Position numbers and translations under genes: made by a program
Notes under the pieces: generated by a model
The model's database searches: none
What the model saw: the letters and a program-made list of their open reading frames with translations, nothing else
What the model was told of the DNA's origin: nothing
NCBI GenBank assembly: GCA_902806565.1
Contig: CADCXA010000025.1
Span: forward strand, 372,001-436,000
Direction of reading: 5' to 3'
Source of the DNA: Hypoxylon rubiginosum
Taxonomy: Eukaryota; Ascomycota; Sordariomycetes; Xylariales; Hypoxylaceae
DNA: 64,000 nucleotides
Shown here: one piece after another, positions 1 through 10,972 of the stretch
Position numbering within the stretch: the first letter of the stretch is position 1
How the letters are laid out: every line of letters starts with the position of its first letter

Positions 1-2186
1 ACCGGATTAAGGGCTTTTTGCGGGAATACGATGCACGGAAATTTCTGGTTCTTTTTAACAATCAGGCCGGCCGGTCTAACCCGACGGGTGTTTCTCCTCC
101 GGGAGGATGGGAGGATGGCGGGCTACTCAGTGGACACTGGACAGGTCACTTTATGACAGCTCTTTCACAAGCATACGCCGATCAGGGCGAGGAGTTTTTC
201 AAAACGAAGCTCGACTGGATGGTCACCGAATTGGCAGCCTGTCAGGAAGCGATCACGGCTCGAATGGACGGCGAGGTGGACAGCTCCAGCTCCAGTGCCG
301 CCAACTGGATCCCTACGCACGCCGGCTACCTAGGCGCGCTCCCAGAGGACACGGTACTGAGGCTCGGCCCGCCGCGCTGGGCGGTGTATGGAAGTAGTCT
401 TGACAATAATACCTGGGCGCCGTGGTATACACAGCACAAGATTATGCGAGGATTGTTGGATGCGTACTACAACACTAATAACACACAGGCTTACGACGTC
501 GTGGTGAAGATGGCTGATTGGGCGTACCTCGCGCTGACCATCGGTGATAAGAACCATCCTGGGTACACCGGAAATCTGACCCGGGAGGACCTCAACTACA
601 TGTGGGACCTGTACATTGGCGGCGAGTTTGGTGGGGCTAACGAGGTGTTCCCGGAAATCTATCAGTTAACAGGTGATGCCAAGCATCTGGAAACTGCCAA
701 AGCCTTCGATAATCGCGAGTCGCTGTTCGGCGCGGCCGTGGAGGACCGAGACATCCTAGTTGTAGCACCGGACAAGATACCGGGCCGTCGCCGCCCAGTG
801 CGACTTCATGCCAACACGCATGTTCCCCAGTTTATTGGTTACCTGAGGGTTTACGAGCTCAGCGGGGAGCAGGAGTACTTTGAAGCAGCGAAGAACTTCT
901 ACGGCTGGGTGGTGCCGCACCGTGGGTTCGCGAACGGCGGCACTAGCGGCAACTATCCGGGATCCACGAACAACGTCGAGCTGTTCCAGAACCGAGACAA
1001 CATCGCCAACGCCATTGCCCAGGACGGTTCAGAGACATGCACGACGTACAACTTGCTCAAGCTGGCTCGGAACTTGTTCCTGCACGAGCATAATGCGACG
1101 TACATGGACAACTACGAGCGCGGCCTGTTCAACCAGATCGCGGCGTCGCGCGCGGATTCGGACAGCGAAGACGACCCGCTTCTCACATACTTCCAGCCGC
1201 TCAGCCCGGGATCCAACCGGGACTACGGTAACACGGGAACTTGCTGTGGTGGTACCGGGCAGGAGAGCCACACTAAGTACCAAGAGACTGTCTACTTGCG
1301 CTCGGCTGACGAATCTACACTTTACGTCAACTTGTTCATTCCATCTACGCTAAACTGGGAGGATAAGGGCTTTGTAATTGAACAGGAGACAACGTTCCCG
1401 CGTGGAGACACGACCAAGTTCACCATCACCGGGGAGGGTCCCCTGGATATTAAACTGCGCGTGCCGGCCTGGATTCGCAAAGGCTTCCAAGTTACTGTCA
1501 ATGGAGAAGCGCTGTCCGGCGAGGAGGCGCAGCCTGGTACATACCTGACCCTAAGCCGGACCTGGCAGATAGGCGATGTGATCGAAGTGCAAATGCCATT
1601 CAGCATCCGGATCGAGCGCACTCTTGACCGGCCGGACACCCAGGCCATCATGTGGGGGCCTGTGCTACTGCAGCTCCTAGGCAGCCCGAGCGGCGGCAGC
1701 GGCAGCTACTGGGAGCTGTCGCTCTACCAATACCTCAAGCTAGACGGCGACTACTCGTCAGCAGCAATCACGCAGACGGGAGCCACGGCATCCGGCGACC
1801 CGCTCTTCACGACCGCCGACGGCGATCTGACGGCGCGTCCGTACTACGTCGGCGACGCGCAGCCCGTGTCGTCGTACTTCCGGCGCGCGGAGCCGTCCGT
1901 CGTGTTCGGCGCGCTGGACACGGGCGTGGCGAACCGGAAGCGCGACGACGGGCTGCCGCGCTACGACGTCCCCGTCGCGGGGACCACGTCGCCGGGAACC
2001 GACGGGCCGACGTTTCTCGACCTCGTCTGGGATCAGGCGCCGTTCGCCACGCACGCCGCGTTCGTGGACGCCGTCACGGCTACGGCGGACGCGTTTGTGG
2101 CTGCGGGGGTTTATACCGCCGACGAGCGGGACGTGATCGTCGCGAAAGCTGGCGAGGCGGAGCAGGAGCTGGCGCCAGGGTCTTGA
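1..2186 (+). CDS. GH127 (DUF1680) beta-L-arabinofuranosidase-like protein, 5' partial
   Basis: The frame is already open at base 3, and the reading before the first listed start (TTG at 18) still matches the family, so the true start lies outside the window. About 727 residues are visible. Numbering from the TTG, the core has an E-x-C motif at E339/C341 and a Cys-Cys pair at C409-C410 in a T-G-T-C-C-G-G context. In the characterised GH127 enzyme HypBA1 the matching Glu and Cys residues bind zinc and one Cys is the nucleophile, so the active site looks complete. The G-G-W-E...G-H-W-T-G-H motif near residues 30-45 is also typical. The family removes terminal beta-L-arabinofuranose from plant glycans. 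No intron is seen. The last 130 codons are much more GC-rich than the start. Family assignment is firm; substrate is inferred. Confidence 0.9.
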   Translation, partial: RIKGFLREYDARKFLVLFNNQAGRSNPTGVSPPGGWEDGGLLSGHWTGHFMTALSQAYADQGEEFFKTKLDWMVTELAACQEAITARMDGEVDSSSSSAANWIPTHAGYLGALPEDTVLRLGPPRWAVYGSSLDNNTWAPWYTQHKIMRGLLDAYYNTNNTQAYDVVVKMADWAYLALTIGDKNHPGYTGNLTREDLNYMWDLYIGGEFGGANEVFPEIYQLTGDAKHLETAKAFDNRESLFGAAVEDRDILVVAPDKIPGRRRPVRLHANTHVPQFIGYLRVYELSGEQEYFEAAKNFYGWVVPHRGFANGGTSGNYPGSTNNVELFQNRDNIANAIAQDGSETCTTYNLLKLARNLFLHEHNATYMDNYERGLFNQIAASRADSDSEDDPLLTYFQPLSPGSNRDYGNTGTCCGGTGQESHTKYQETVYLRSADESTLYVNLFIPSTLNWEDKGFVIEQETTFPRGDTTKFTITGEGPLDIKLRVPAWIRKGFQVTVNGEALSGEEAQPGTYLTLSRTWQIGDVIEVQMPFSIRIERTLDRPDTQAIMWGPVLLQLLGSPSGGSGSYWELSLYQYLKLDGDYSSAAITQTGATASGDPLFTTADGDLTARPYYVGDAQPVSSYFRRAEPSVVFGALDTGVANRKRDDGLPRYDVPVAGTTSPGTDGPTFLDLVWDQAPFATHAAFVDAVTATADAFVAAGVYTADERDVIVAKAGEAEQELAPGS

Positions 2187-3538
2187 TTTGGCCTGTTATG
2201 CGCTTTTGGGGACGTGTTTTTAGCTAATATTTTCTCAATTTCAAGCTGAAAATATCGGTATCAGCTTTACGGAGCCTGAGTTTTTTTAGTGTGTGCCGTA
2301 GCTTAGTCATAGTGGCTGACTCAAGATATTACGTAATAATAAGAAACGAGGTAAATCTGACGGCAATTCTAACGACAACACAATAGTAGAGATATTTAGC
2401 ACTGGAGTTGTCTGGAAGGACGAAGGCGACACTTATACGCTATTCCTAACACTCTTCTACACGATGCTGCCCGGGCGAGTCTTGAGAAGCCATTGGGAAG
2501 AATACCAAGGATTCGGAGAGCGTAGCCTTCCGAATGCCAATCTAGTCAGGAATTTATATCCCCTTATGTTTAGCAGTCTTTTCTAAACCCACTCGAGCTT
2601 AGACAATATGAGACAATGCCCCTTGTATTATGGGAATACCATACGCTTCAGTACAGTAAGGGCTGAAGATATTACCGAGGTATCGACATACGTAAATACT
2701 TATACGATGGCCGATATCGGTCCGAGAAATAATTATCAGATCCGCGTTTAACCCCACAGTTGATCCCGGAGAGCCATTAAAAATCTCGAATTTTTTTATC
2801 TGATCCGCCGTTAACCACCTGCCCCTGCTGCCCTTGTCTGCCCATGGTTTATCCCAGTCCCAATCATCATCGTGTAACGATTCCCGTCCAATCCATCCGC
2901 TTAAAGTTATCAGATCCGCTCTTGCAGACCGCCAAGAAGCCACTGGCTTACCCCCCCTGTCGTCACCTCCACTACGCAACCTTCCCAAATGCTTGTAGTG
3001 CCTAAAGCTGGACCTATTGCGTGGGTTGGCCGAGCAAGAGAATTGCGTACGCCGGCTTCGAGACACGTTGACAATGAGCGAGCGCGATCTCTTGCATTAG
3101 CGCGTGAAAATTCTGAGCCTGGGACTATAATGCGGATGGGAAAGTGGGAATGAAGGGGGAGCATCCAAACGCGATGAGTAAGGCATCGACTGTACTTCGA
3201 GGTACTTACGATACTTCTTCACCGGCAGGCCGACATTAGGCACGATGGGGGAATCGAATTGCCAATCACTTCGTTTACGGTGGCCTAATACAGGCCAAAT
3301 CCAGAGACCGGCCGACTAGCAGATTAATCATGCCGAGATTATGGTGCAATGGCTAGGCTGATTGGGTGCTTGTCTCTTCGAGACGACTTCGGACGACTAA
3401 GACATACCCTTTCCAGTAATTGGATTTTTTTGACAGAAAGATCAAATCGCATTTTCTTGGATTGCCTTTCAATTGAGGTTTCTTCGGTACCGGATCGCAT
3501 ACTCCCGCGTCGCGACATAGTCCGCATCTACCGTAGCA
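2187..3538. other. Intergenic, 1.35 kb, with short dispersed repeats
   Basis: No convincing gene. The longest open frame (2599-3066, minus) is mostly built around copies of a short repeated motif (see 2733-2919) and has no family signature. Base composition is mixed, with T-rich patches. The last 200 bp before 3539 would be the promoter of the acyltransferase; no clear TATA box was identified. Confidence 0.6.
2733..2919 (-). repeat. Cluster of a 13-17 bp dispersed motif
   Basis: Three direct copies of TTATC(A/T)GATCCGC lie at 2733-2745, 2796-2808 and 2907-2919; the last extends to 17 bp (AAAGTTATCAGATCCGC, 2903-2919). An identical 17-mer occurs at 7613-7629, and a looser copy (AGATCAGATAA) at 7516-7526, just outside AT block 1. 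The first two copies share further bases downstream (GTTTAACC / GTTAACC). This may be the end or remnant of a miniature transposon, but no terminal inverted repeat was found to prove it. Confidence 0.6.
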
Positions 3539-4946
3539 ATGACGAACCCCTCCACGAACGAGCCGGTCCTCGAGCTGCCGCATCCCTACCTCACCTCTTA
3601 CGTTCTCGTCAAGGCCTCGCGGCCTTCCGAATCCGTCCCGTGGCTCCAGGTTAACCCGCAAGAAGACGGCGCCGGCGAGAGCAAGGCCAAGAGCACGACA
3701 CCCCTACCAGAACCCCTCCACAGCGACAAGCTCTTCTTCACAGAACCGACAGATCTCAAGTCGAGCGAGCGCCCGCCCGAGTCCAACAATACGCCGTGGG
3801 GACGCGCCCGCCGTTCCCCGAGCTCGACGCTGGCATGGGATGACGACGCGACGCCGCCCACCCTGGCCCAAGCCTGGCTCATCATCTACGTCCTCTTCAC
3901 CATCCGGCCGTCGACCGAGGGCCTGCGCCTAGTACTCTCAGGCCCAGGTAAAGAAACCCTCGCGGCGCAGCTAAAGGCCGTGCTCCTCGCCGTCGACCAC
4001 CCGACGGCGGCCGGCCTCGGCGACGAGCTGCTGGTCCTGAGAGACACCTTCTGGCAGGGCGCCGGCTCGCCGTTCGGCCCGCGCAGCGCGTGGGCTCCCG
4101 AAGACACCGCCTCCCTTCCCAAGCCTCTATCGGCGTACCCTTTAACACCACTCGCGCAAACCATGACGAGCGAGGCGGCCGGCGGCGCGCTGTCCTGGCA
4201 CCCGCGGCGGGCGGCCAAGCCGCGCCCGGGGTCCGTCGTGTACAGCCGGTGGATCCCGCACCTGCGCGAGACCTTCAGCATGGCGGCGCTGGACTGGCGC
4301 GACCCGGCGCACCTCGCGCTGTTCCACGCCTGGCAGAACGACCCGCGCGTCTCGCAGGGCTGGAACGAGACGGGCACGCTCGAGCAGCACCGCGAGTACC
4401 TGCGCAAGGCGGACGCGGATCCGCACCAGATCACGCTGCTGGCGGCTTTCGACGATACGTTTTTTGCGTATTTCGAGGTGTATTGGGCTAAGGTATGTGG
4501 CTTCTTGAGTGCATGCATGAGGAAGCACGGCGAGGCATGTGGATGGATGTAGACAGCTTTACTAACCCAACACGTCTACGCAGGAGGACCGACTCGGCGC
4601 GTACTACAGCGCGGGGGACTTCGACCGCGGCCGGCACTCGCTGGTGGGCGACGTGCGGTTCCGGGGCCCGCACCGGGTGACGGCGTGGTGGTCGAGCCTG
4701 ATGCACTATTTATTTCTCGACGACCCGCGCACGCAGCACGTGGTGGGCGAGCCCAAGTACACCAACAGCTCGGTGCTGGCGTACGACCTCATGCACGGCT
4801 TCGGCCTCGACAAGTTCGTCGACCTGCCGCACAAGCGCTCCGCCTTCGTCCGCTGCTCCCGCGAGCGCTTCTTCCAGCTCGCGCCCCTCGCCGAGAGCGA
4901 CAAGGTGGTCGGCGGTACATTGGTTGGCTTGCTTCCGAAGCTGTAG
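3539..4946 (+). CDS. Siderophore-type N-acyltransferase (SidF/SidL, AcbB domain)
   Basis: Two exons, 3539-4492 and 4584-4946, with a 91-nt phase-0 intron (GTATGT...CTAAC...CAG), encode 438 residues, close to Aspergillus SidF. The C-terminal half is the AcbB/Acetyltransf_8 domain: W-H-P-R-R-A near 220, then after the splice the family motifs G-E-P-K-Y-T-N and D-L-P-H-K-R. These enzymes transfer an acyl group to the hydroxylated delta-amine of N5-hydroxyornithine in hydroxamate siderophore synthesis. SidF uses anhydromevalonyl-CoA and SidL acetyl-CoA; the sequence alone does not decide which. The protein ends in P-K-L, a weak resemblance to a peroxisomal PTS1 signal; some SidF enzymes are peroxisomal. 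No siderophore NRPS or ornithine monooxygenase lies nearby. It is convergent with the flavoprotein gene. Confidence 0.88.
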
Positions 4947-5285
4947 GGTAGGGGGTGTCGGAGGTGATGATGGTGGTGGTATCACGTGTTGGGGGGAGAA
5001 AAAGCACTTCGTTATCTTTGCATAGGAGGATAGATGGTATGATATGGTTAGCTTCAATGTTATCAAGGTACAGATGTAAATCAATCTTTGAACAACTACG
5101 AGGTACATTGATATCTTAAACTCTTGCACATCTGGGCATCATATAAAAAAGATATGCCTAAGTTAGAAACGAATCATTACAATACAATTCGCGCCGCACT
5201 AGAAATTATCTGCCCATATTCCGATTCCGCCAATTGCGCCCGTACGCCTCATACAGCCAATCTGATCTACCGAACGGACCCCATT
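4947..5285. other. Convergent intergenic spacer, 339 bp
   Basis: This is the 3' spacer between two tail-to-tail genes. It is AT-rich and holds no open frame with family signals. It must contain both polyadenylation regions; no exact site is assigned. Confidence 0.6.
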
Positions 5286-6726
5286 TTATGCCTTAGTGCC
5301 ACTAAGGCGAAGATGATCCCAGACAACTACGCAAGGGAGTCAGCAATCAATTAGAATATCATTACGATGGTAGAAATCGATGTGGATAAACTCACTTCTG
5401 AAACCCAGGTCCTCCTCGAAGAACCACTCCATCACCTGCTTCCCGTGCTTCATGCCTTCACCGCCGTACGACAGGGCGTTCTTACCGACGGCGAGGCCGA
5501 TCATGGGGGGGATGTGGCCTAGCTCCTGGAACACGGGCTCCTTCCCTTGCATCTCCCGCAGCATGATCTGGTGGATGTTCAGCCCGGCGTAGTGGCCCTG
5601 GTGCATCGCGCCGCCGCACCGCTTGATGCCCGACCAGTTTATCAGGTCGCCGACCGCGAAGTGGGCGTCGGCGTTCGGGACTTCGTCCGACGCCGCCAGC
5701 TGCAGCGTCGGCCGGATGTTGACGTGGCCGTCCTCGCTGAGGGACGCCGCGGGCAGGTAGTCGGTGGACGGGACGCTCCGGGAGATGGCCATGACGACCT
5801 GGCTGGCGACCATCCTGTGGCCGTTCTCGAACTCGACCTCGTGCAGCTCGGTGCCGTCCTCCTTCACGACCGGCGTGCTGCTCTTCAGGCGGTGGTTCAG
5901 CAGGACGTCTACGCCGGTCTGCTGGGTGAGCTCCAGCGCGCACTCCTTGACGTTGTCGGGGAGCGGCTCGGCGGATAGCAGTTTATCCCGCGAGTGCGCC
6001 AGCGTGACGTTGACGTGGGGCTGCACTTCCTTTAGCTCGGCTGCCATCTCGATTCCCACGGCGCCTAGTTAGGGGTCAGTGATGTATCAACGAAGACGGG
6101 TGAAAGGGGAAGCTCGCCTCCACCGACGATCAACACCGGTGCGGTGCTGTTTACCACAGCATTGATGTGTCGGCCTGTTTCCTCAAGGTAGGCTTTCCGG
6201 GTTGCCGACTGAGGCACTACGGGCCATACGCGTCGAAGACCGCTAGCAGCGACGAAGAAATCGTACACTTCGGGTCTCTCGACCTTATTCGGCTGCTCTA
6301 GGATAACCGCCGTCTTGCTCTCGGGGTCAATCTTGTCTACGGTGCCGTGGACAAAGCGCACGTCAGGCCTCTGCAGCACCGGGATATTCTTATACTTGAC
6401 CCAGGCCTTCTCCGCATAGCTACTTGAGGCCAAAGCAAGGGGCGAGCCGATTACATGGTCTAGAAGAACAAGTCAGAAAAGCCGAGACGCCAATGTTGCA
6501 GGTAGCCATGCGCCATGCAGGAAATGCGTGCAGGAGACATACAGAAGCCGTCACGTTCGTCGACAATCGTAATCTCGACCGGAATGGGAGACTCGATGGT
6601 GTCGCACTTCTCGAGCAGGTTGATAGCTACTGCTAATCCGCTATAACAACCTCCAGCAATGAGGACTCTGTAGGGATTGGCAATGGAGCGGTCACTGCCG
6701 CTGATATTGGAGAAGTGAGAACTCAT
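5286..6726 (-). CDS. AMID/AIF-like FAD-dependent oxidoreductase
   Basis: Four exons on the complement: 6726-6543, 6459-6118, 6064-5396 and 5326-5286, giving 411 residues (human AIFM2/FSP1 is 373). Introns of 83, 53 and 69 nt each have a CTGAC branch point. The middle one starts with GC, not GT: only the GC donor at 6117 preserves V-G-G-G-A-V-G-I-E, the NAD(P)H-binding loop. Other signals are an N-terminal FAD loop (G-G-C-Y-S-G), D-G-F-Y-H joined across intron 1, G-S-P-L-A-L-A, and H-F-A-V-G-D near the C terminus, the second FAD motif. The family oxidises NAD(P)H and reduces quinone-type acceptors, often at membranes. A further in-frame ATG lies upstream (to 6903) and would add a basic, Ser-rich leader like a mitochondrial presequence; 6726 was chosen because the FAD loop follows about 20 residues later. 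Confidence 0.88.
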
Positions 6727-7659
6727 TATGAAACTGGCTGTTGGAGGATTGAATAATGTGTGGTGGAACCTCGAAGTCGTGGTCGTTGCCGTTACGCCGC
6801 AGGAGAGGATGCAGCAGTACTTCAAGGACGGAGGTGAGAACTTGGCGAGAGAAGCGTTCAGCCGGGAAAAGCAAGTGGTAATGGATGAGCGAAAGAGCAT
6901 CAATGGTTATCCTGCCTCTCTTTCTTTCTCCGAGACGGCTACCTGCGTTATAAATCGGGCGAAAAGGAGATGAGGGAATCAAGGATTGAAGCCGGGGGTT
7001 AGCTTCTCGGTTCACGGAACACGGACTGGAAGAATAGCCTGACGAGCCTAACAGACATTGGGATTATCGATGGAGATAAAAAAGAAATTGGGAAAATGGG
7101 CAAAAAGTAGAACCCTGGTCATTATGTACAGTATGTACCGTACCAAGGTCCAAATGTCAATATGTAATGATACATAGTACGGGGTTAAGCCAGGCGTCCG
7201 GCTAGAGAGAGCCATAATCACGATTGGGTCCGTTCTACCGCCCTGCGATGTCGTACCAATGCCAAGAGGGACACATGGTCATTACATAGTAGACCAGTTG
7301 CAATTCATGTTTAATGCCTCCTTGTTTTACGCAGTGCGTTCCAATGTTCTAATAGAACGGACACGTACTCCTTTCTCTTCCACCTGACAATAGAGGTTAG
7401 TCGAGATGGAGGATAAAAAAGAGACTAGGATGTTTCGGCTACCTGGATAAACATCGGATACCAATTCCTAGTTTGCATCTTACGGCCAGCTTTTTCGATG
7501 GTTTCATATGCACCAAGATCAGATAAGGGGGAAAAGGGCGGTGATCAAATCAACGTCAGCGCCCCCCCGGAGCCAACGAATTGAGTCAGTGGCTTGGTGG
7601 GGCGGCGGGGACAAAGTTATCAGATCCGCACTTCGACAGGGGTTTAAAGTGGGCAGCGA
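6727..7659. other. Intergenic, about 0.9 kb, left of the AT block
   Basis: No gene supported. It includes the 5' region of the flavoprotein gene and, near its right end, two copies of the dispersed GATC-type motif (7516-7526 and 7613-7629). A 68-codon open frame at 7508-7714 runs into the terminal repeat and has no family match. Confidence 0.55.
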
Positions 7660-7668
7660 GACCGGCCT
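7660..7668. repeat. Left copy of 9-bp direct repeat GACCGGCCT (candidate target-site duplication)
   Basis: The word GACCGGCCT at 7660-7668 recurs in the same orientation at 55449-55457. Each copy lies five or six bases outside the inverted 47-bp core repeat. Nine base pairs is the target-site duplication length of Mutator-like elements. Part of the word is self-complementary and the spacer lengths differ by one base, so this remains a candidate. Confidence 0.45.
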
Positions 7669-7732
7669 AGGGTGGACCATAAGAAGCGAAACCGCCAACC
7701 CCGCCAATTCCTAATGGTCCGTATTTTTTTTA
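7669..7732. repeat. Left terminal inverted repeat of the 47.8-kb island
   Basis: The 47-bp core at 7674-7720 starts GGACCATAAG and ends with GGTCC after a C-rich middle (AACCGCCAACCCCGCCAATT). A copy with 41 of 47 bases identical lies inverted at 55396-55442. The match continues inward for about 12 bases (TATTTTTTTTA). The two ends of the core are themselves inverted (GGACCAT / ATGGTCC), so it can fold as a hairpin. The AT-rich tract begins immediately inside it. Confidence 0.7.
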
Positions 7733-7864
7733 TGCCCGAGTTTATAAGGGTTATTATATCGTGTTTTTTTTCTATAAAAGCCCGCCGCCTAAATAAGAAA
7801 ATAAAACCTTAACTATATATTAACTTATACACATTTTGTAAAAAAAAAATAAAAGCTAATTAAA
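7733..7864 (+). repeat. Left copy of 132-bp direct repeat, RIP-decayed
   Basis: This stretch aligns without gaps to 23193-23324. About 31 of 132 positions differ. All but one are T here for C there, or A here for G there, the signature of repeat-induced point mutation. The sequence begins TGCCCGAG; starting in TG and sitting at the block edge, it resembles a long terminal repeat, but its far end does not show a matching CA. Confidence 0.75.
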
Positions 7865-8189
7865 AAAAAAATAAAGGGGTGGAAGAGGGTGGGGGGTTTA
7901 AAAGGAGAAAAAAGGGTTTTAAAGCTTTTTTTTTTCTTAAAAAAAATAAAAAAAAAATTTACCAAGCTTTAAGTTATTATTAAAATTATAAAGTTATATA
8001 AATAAAAGTTATTATATATTATTTAAACCGGTGCCTTATATTTTATATTAAATATTATAATTTTAATATTATATTTATTTTATAATTATAAAAAATTTAA
8101 TGTTATATATTTTATAAAAAAAAATATTATATATTATTAAATTTATATTATAATTTTAACATTATTTTTTTTTTTTTTAATAAATTATA

Positions 8190-8355
8190 AATTTATAAAC
8201 TTATTAAATTTTTATAAATTTATTAAATTTTTATAAACTTATTAAATTTTTATAAATTTATTAAATTTTTATAAATTTATTAAATTTTTATAAATTTATT
8301 AAAATTTTATAAATTTATTAAGTTTTTATAAACTTATTAAATTTTTATAAACTTA
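8190..8355 (+). repeat. 19-bp tandem repeat in AT block 1
   Basis: About eight to nine head-to-tail copies of a 19-bp unit (TTATTAAATTTTTATAAAC/T). Copies differ mainly at one C/T position, consistent with partial C-to-T decay of an older minisatellite. Confidence 0.8.
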
Positions 8356-10837
8356 TTATAATATTATAATAAATTTATTATATTAATTAAATAAAAATAA
8401 TTTAATAATTTTATATTTTATATATTTAATATTTATAAATTTCTTTAAATTAATAAAATAGTTTTTTATATAATTAAAAGTAAATTATATAATATATTTA
8501 TAAAAAATAATATAACTTATTTTAAATTTATATTTTATAATAATAATATAATAGTTTTTATTATAATTAAAAACTTTTATATATTTATTTATATTTTTAA
8601 ATTTAATAAATTTAAACTTAATAAATAGTTATATTAAATTAAATTAATTTATATATAGTAAGTTTATTATAAAACTATTTAAATAATAAAAGAAATTAAA
8701 ATATTATTATATAAAAAATTATAAATTTAATAATTATAAATATTTTTATATATATAAAAATAATAAATAAAAAAGCTTATTAAATAAAAAAATTTATTAT
8801 TTATTTTTAATATTTCTAATAATATAAATATTTAATATTATTATTTTAAAAATTATAATATTTTTTAAATAATAAAAACTAAGTTTATATAATAAAATCT
8901 AAGTTTTAATAAAATTTATAAATTATTATAATCACGGTAATTTATTATAAGGAAATATTTAATATTTAAACTTAAAAATAATTAAATAATTACTTATTAA
9001 ATAATAATAAATTTTAAAAAAAAAAATATATTATTAAGTTATAATAATAAAAAATAATATAACTTATTATTTTTATTTATATAATAATATATACTAAAAA
9101 TTAAAACTAATTTAAAAATATATTTATTAATATAAGTTTTAAAGTTTTAAAATAAATATAAAATAAATACTAGCTTATATTATTATTTTAATTATTATTA
9201 TTTTAAATATTTTTAAATAAAATATAATATATAATATATAATATTATAAATATTATAAAAAATATTACCGTTATTATATTATAATAATTTTATTTTATAT
9301 ATATATAATAATTTATTTTAAAATAATAAAAAAAAATATATTTATTAATTATTTATAAGTTATTTAAAATTTTTATTTATAAATAATATTTTTTAATTAT
9401 TATAAAGTAATAAAAAAAGTTATTAAAGTTTTTAATAATTATAATATATTTAATATTTATAATAATAAAATTATTTATTAAAAGTAAATTATTAAATATT
9501 TTTAAAAACCAGTTATATTATATAAAAAAATATATAATTTAATTGATTTTTATATTAATAAAAAAACTTAAAATGATAATTTAATAAACTAATATATTAA
9601 TAAATGATATTATTTTTATTTAATTAATAAATAAAAATTATAATTTTATATATTAATATAAAATTTTTATTATTATTATTTTTATAATTATTTTAAAATA
9701 ATAATTAAATAAATTATAAAAAAAATTATAAATATATATATATATTAATATTATATTAAAATTAATTTAAATTAATATTATAAAGAAATATATTTTTTTA
9801 TAACTTTAAATTTTAATTAAAAAATATATTTTTTTAATATATTTAAAATATACTAATAATATATATTTAATATTTATTAAACTCTAGTAATTTATTTTTA
9901 CTTTAATTTAATTATTTTTATTTTTTTTCTTTTAATTTTAATAGCTTTTTTTTTATTTTATTAAACTTAATTATTATTTTATTTAATATAATAACTATTA
10001 TTATATAAATATTTATTATTATTAATAATTTAAAGTTTTATATTATATATAATAAATTCTTTTTAATAAATTATATATAATTTTTAAAATTAAATATTAA
10101 ATAATTTCCTTTAAATTAATAAAAAATAAACACGTTAATAAATATAATTTATAATTTATTATATTTATTTATATTTATATAATATGTTAATAACTATTAA
10201 AAATACTTAAAAAATTAATATATATTAAATTTATAAAAACATTTATAGCCGTTAAAATTATAATAATAATTAATATAAACGTTATTTAAATATTTAAATA
10301 ATATAATATATTATTAAAATACGTTTTTATTTTTTTTATAAAATATATAAATATACTTTAAAAATAAAATAATATTAATTATTATTATATAAATAATTTA
10401 TTAATAATATTAAAACTTTATTATAACTAAATATAAAATAATTTAAAATAAACTTTTATAATTAACCGTAGCTTTTAATATAAAATTAAAATCCTAATAA
10501 ATATAATTATAATTTTTTTAATATATATATAAATAAATTATTTATTTTATATAAAATTATTAATATATTATTAACTAGTTTTTTATATTTAATAAAATAA
10601 ATTATATATTTTAATTAATTATTATTTTTATTATAATATTATTTATTTTTAATTATTTAATTTTAATTAAAACTTAAACTATATATTAAAAAAAATTATT
10701 AATATTTATAATAACCAGCTTTTTTATTTTATTATTAAGAAAAGAATTTATATTAAATAAAATATAATAAAATAAAAAATAATCTTTTTTTTTAAAATTT
10801 TAATTAAAAGTTACTACCTAATTTTAATTAAAATTAA

Positions 10838-10972
10838 AATCGTTTTTAAAAAAAATAAAACTAAGGTTATTTTTAAAAAAAATAAAACCAAGGTTATTCC
10901 TAAAAAAAATAAAACCAAAGTTATTTTTAAAAAAAATAAAACCAGGATTATTTTTAAAAAAAACAAAAAAAT
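10838..10972 (+). repeat. 27-bp tandem repeat, probable relic of a Lys-rich coding repeat
   Basis: Five copies of a 27-bp unit of the type GTTATTTTTAAAAAAAATAA + AACCAAG. The period is a multiple of three, and one frame reads as a nine-residue basic repeat (V-I-F-K-K-N-K-T-K) across four units without a stop, which is unusual in this block. It may be a fossil of a repetitive basic protein segment, or chance from A-rich codons. Confidence 0.6.

Noticed and set aside
1652..2227. Long plus frame overlapping the GH127 3' end
   Set aside because: Arg/Ala/Gly-rich shadow created by the GC-rich third positions of the real frame.
6065..6122. Canonical GT donor for intron 2 of the flavoprotein gene
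   Set aside because: It would remove two glycines of the conserved dinucleotide-binding loop; the GC donor keeps the motif intact.
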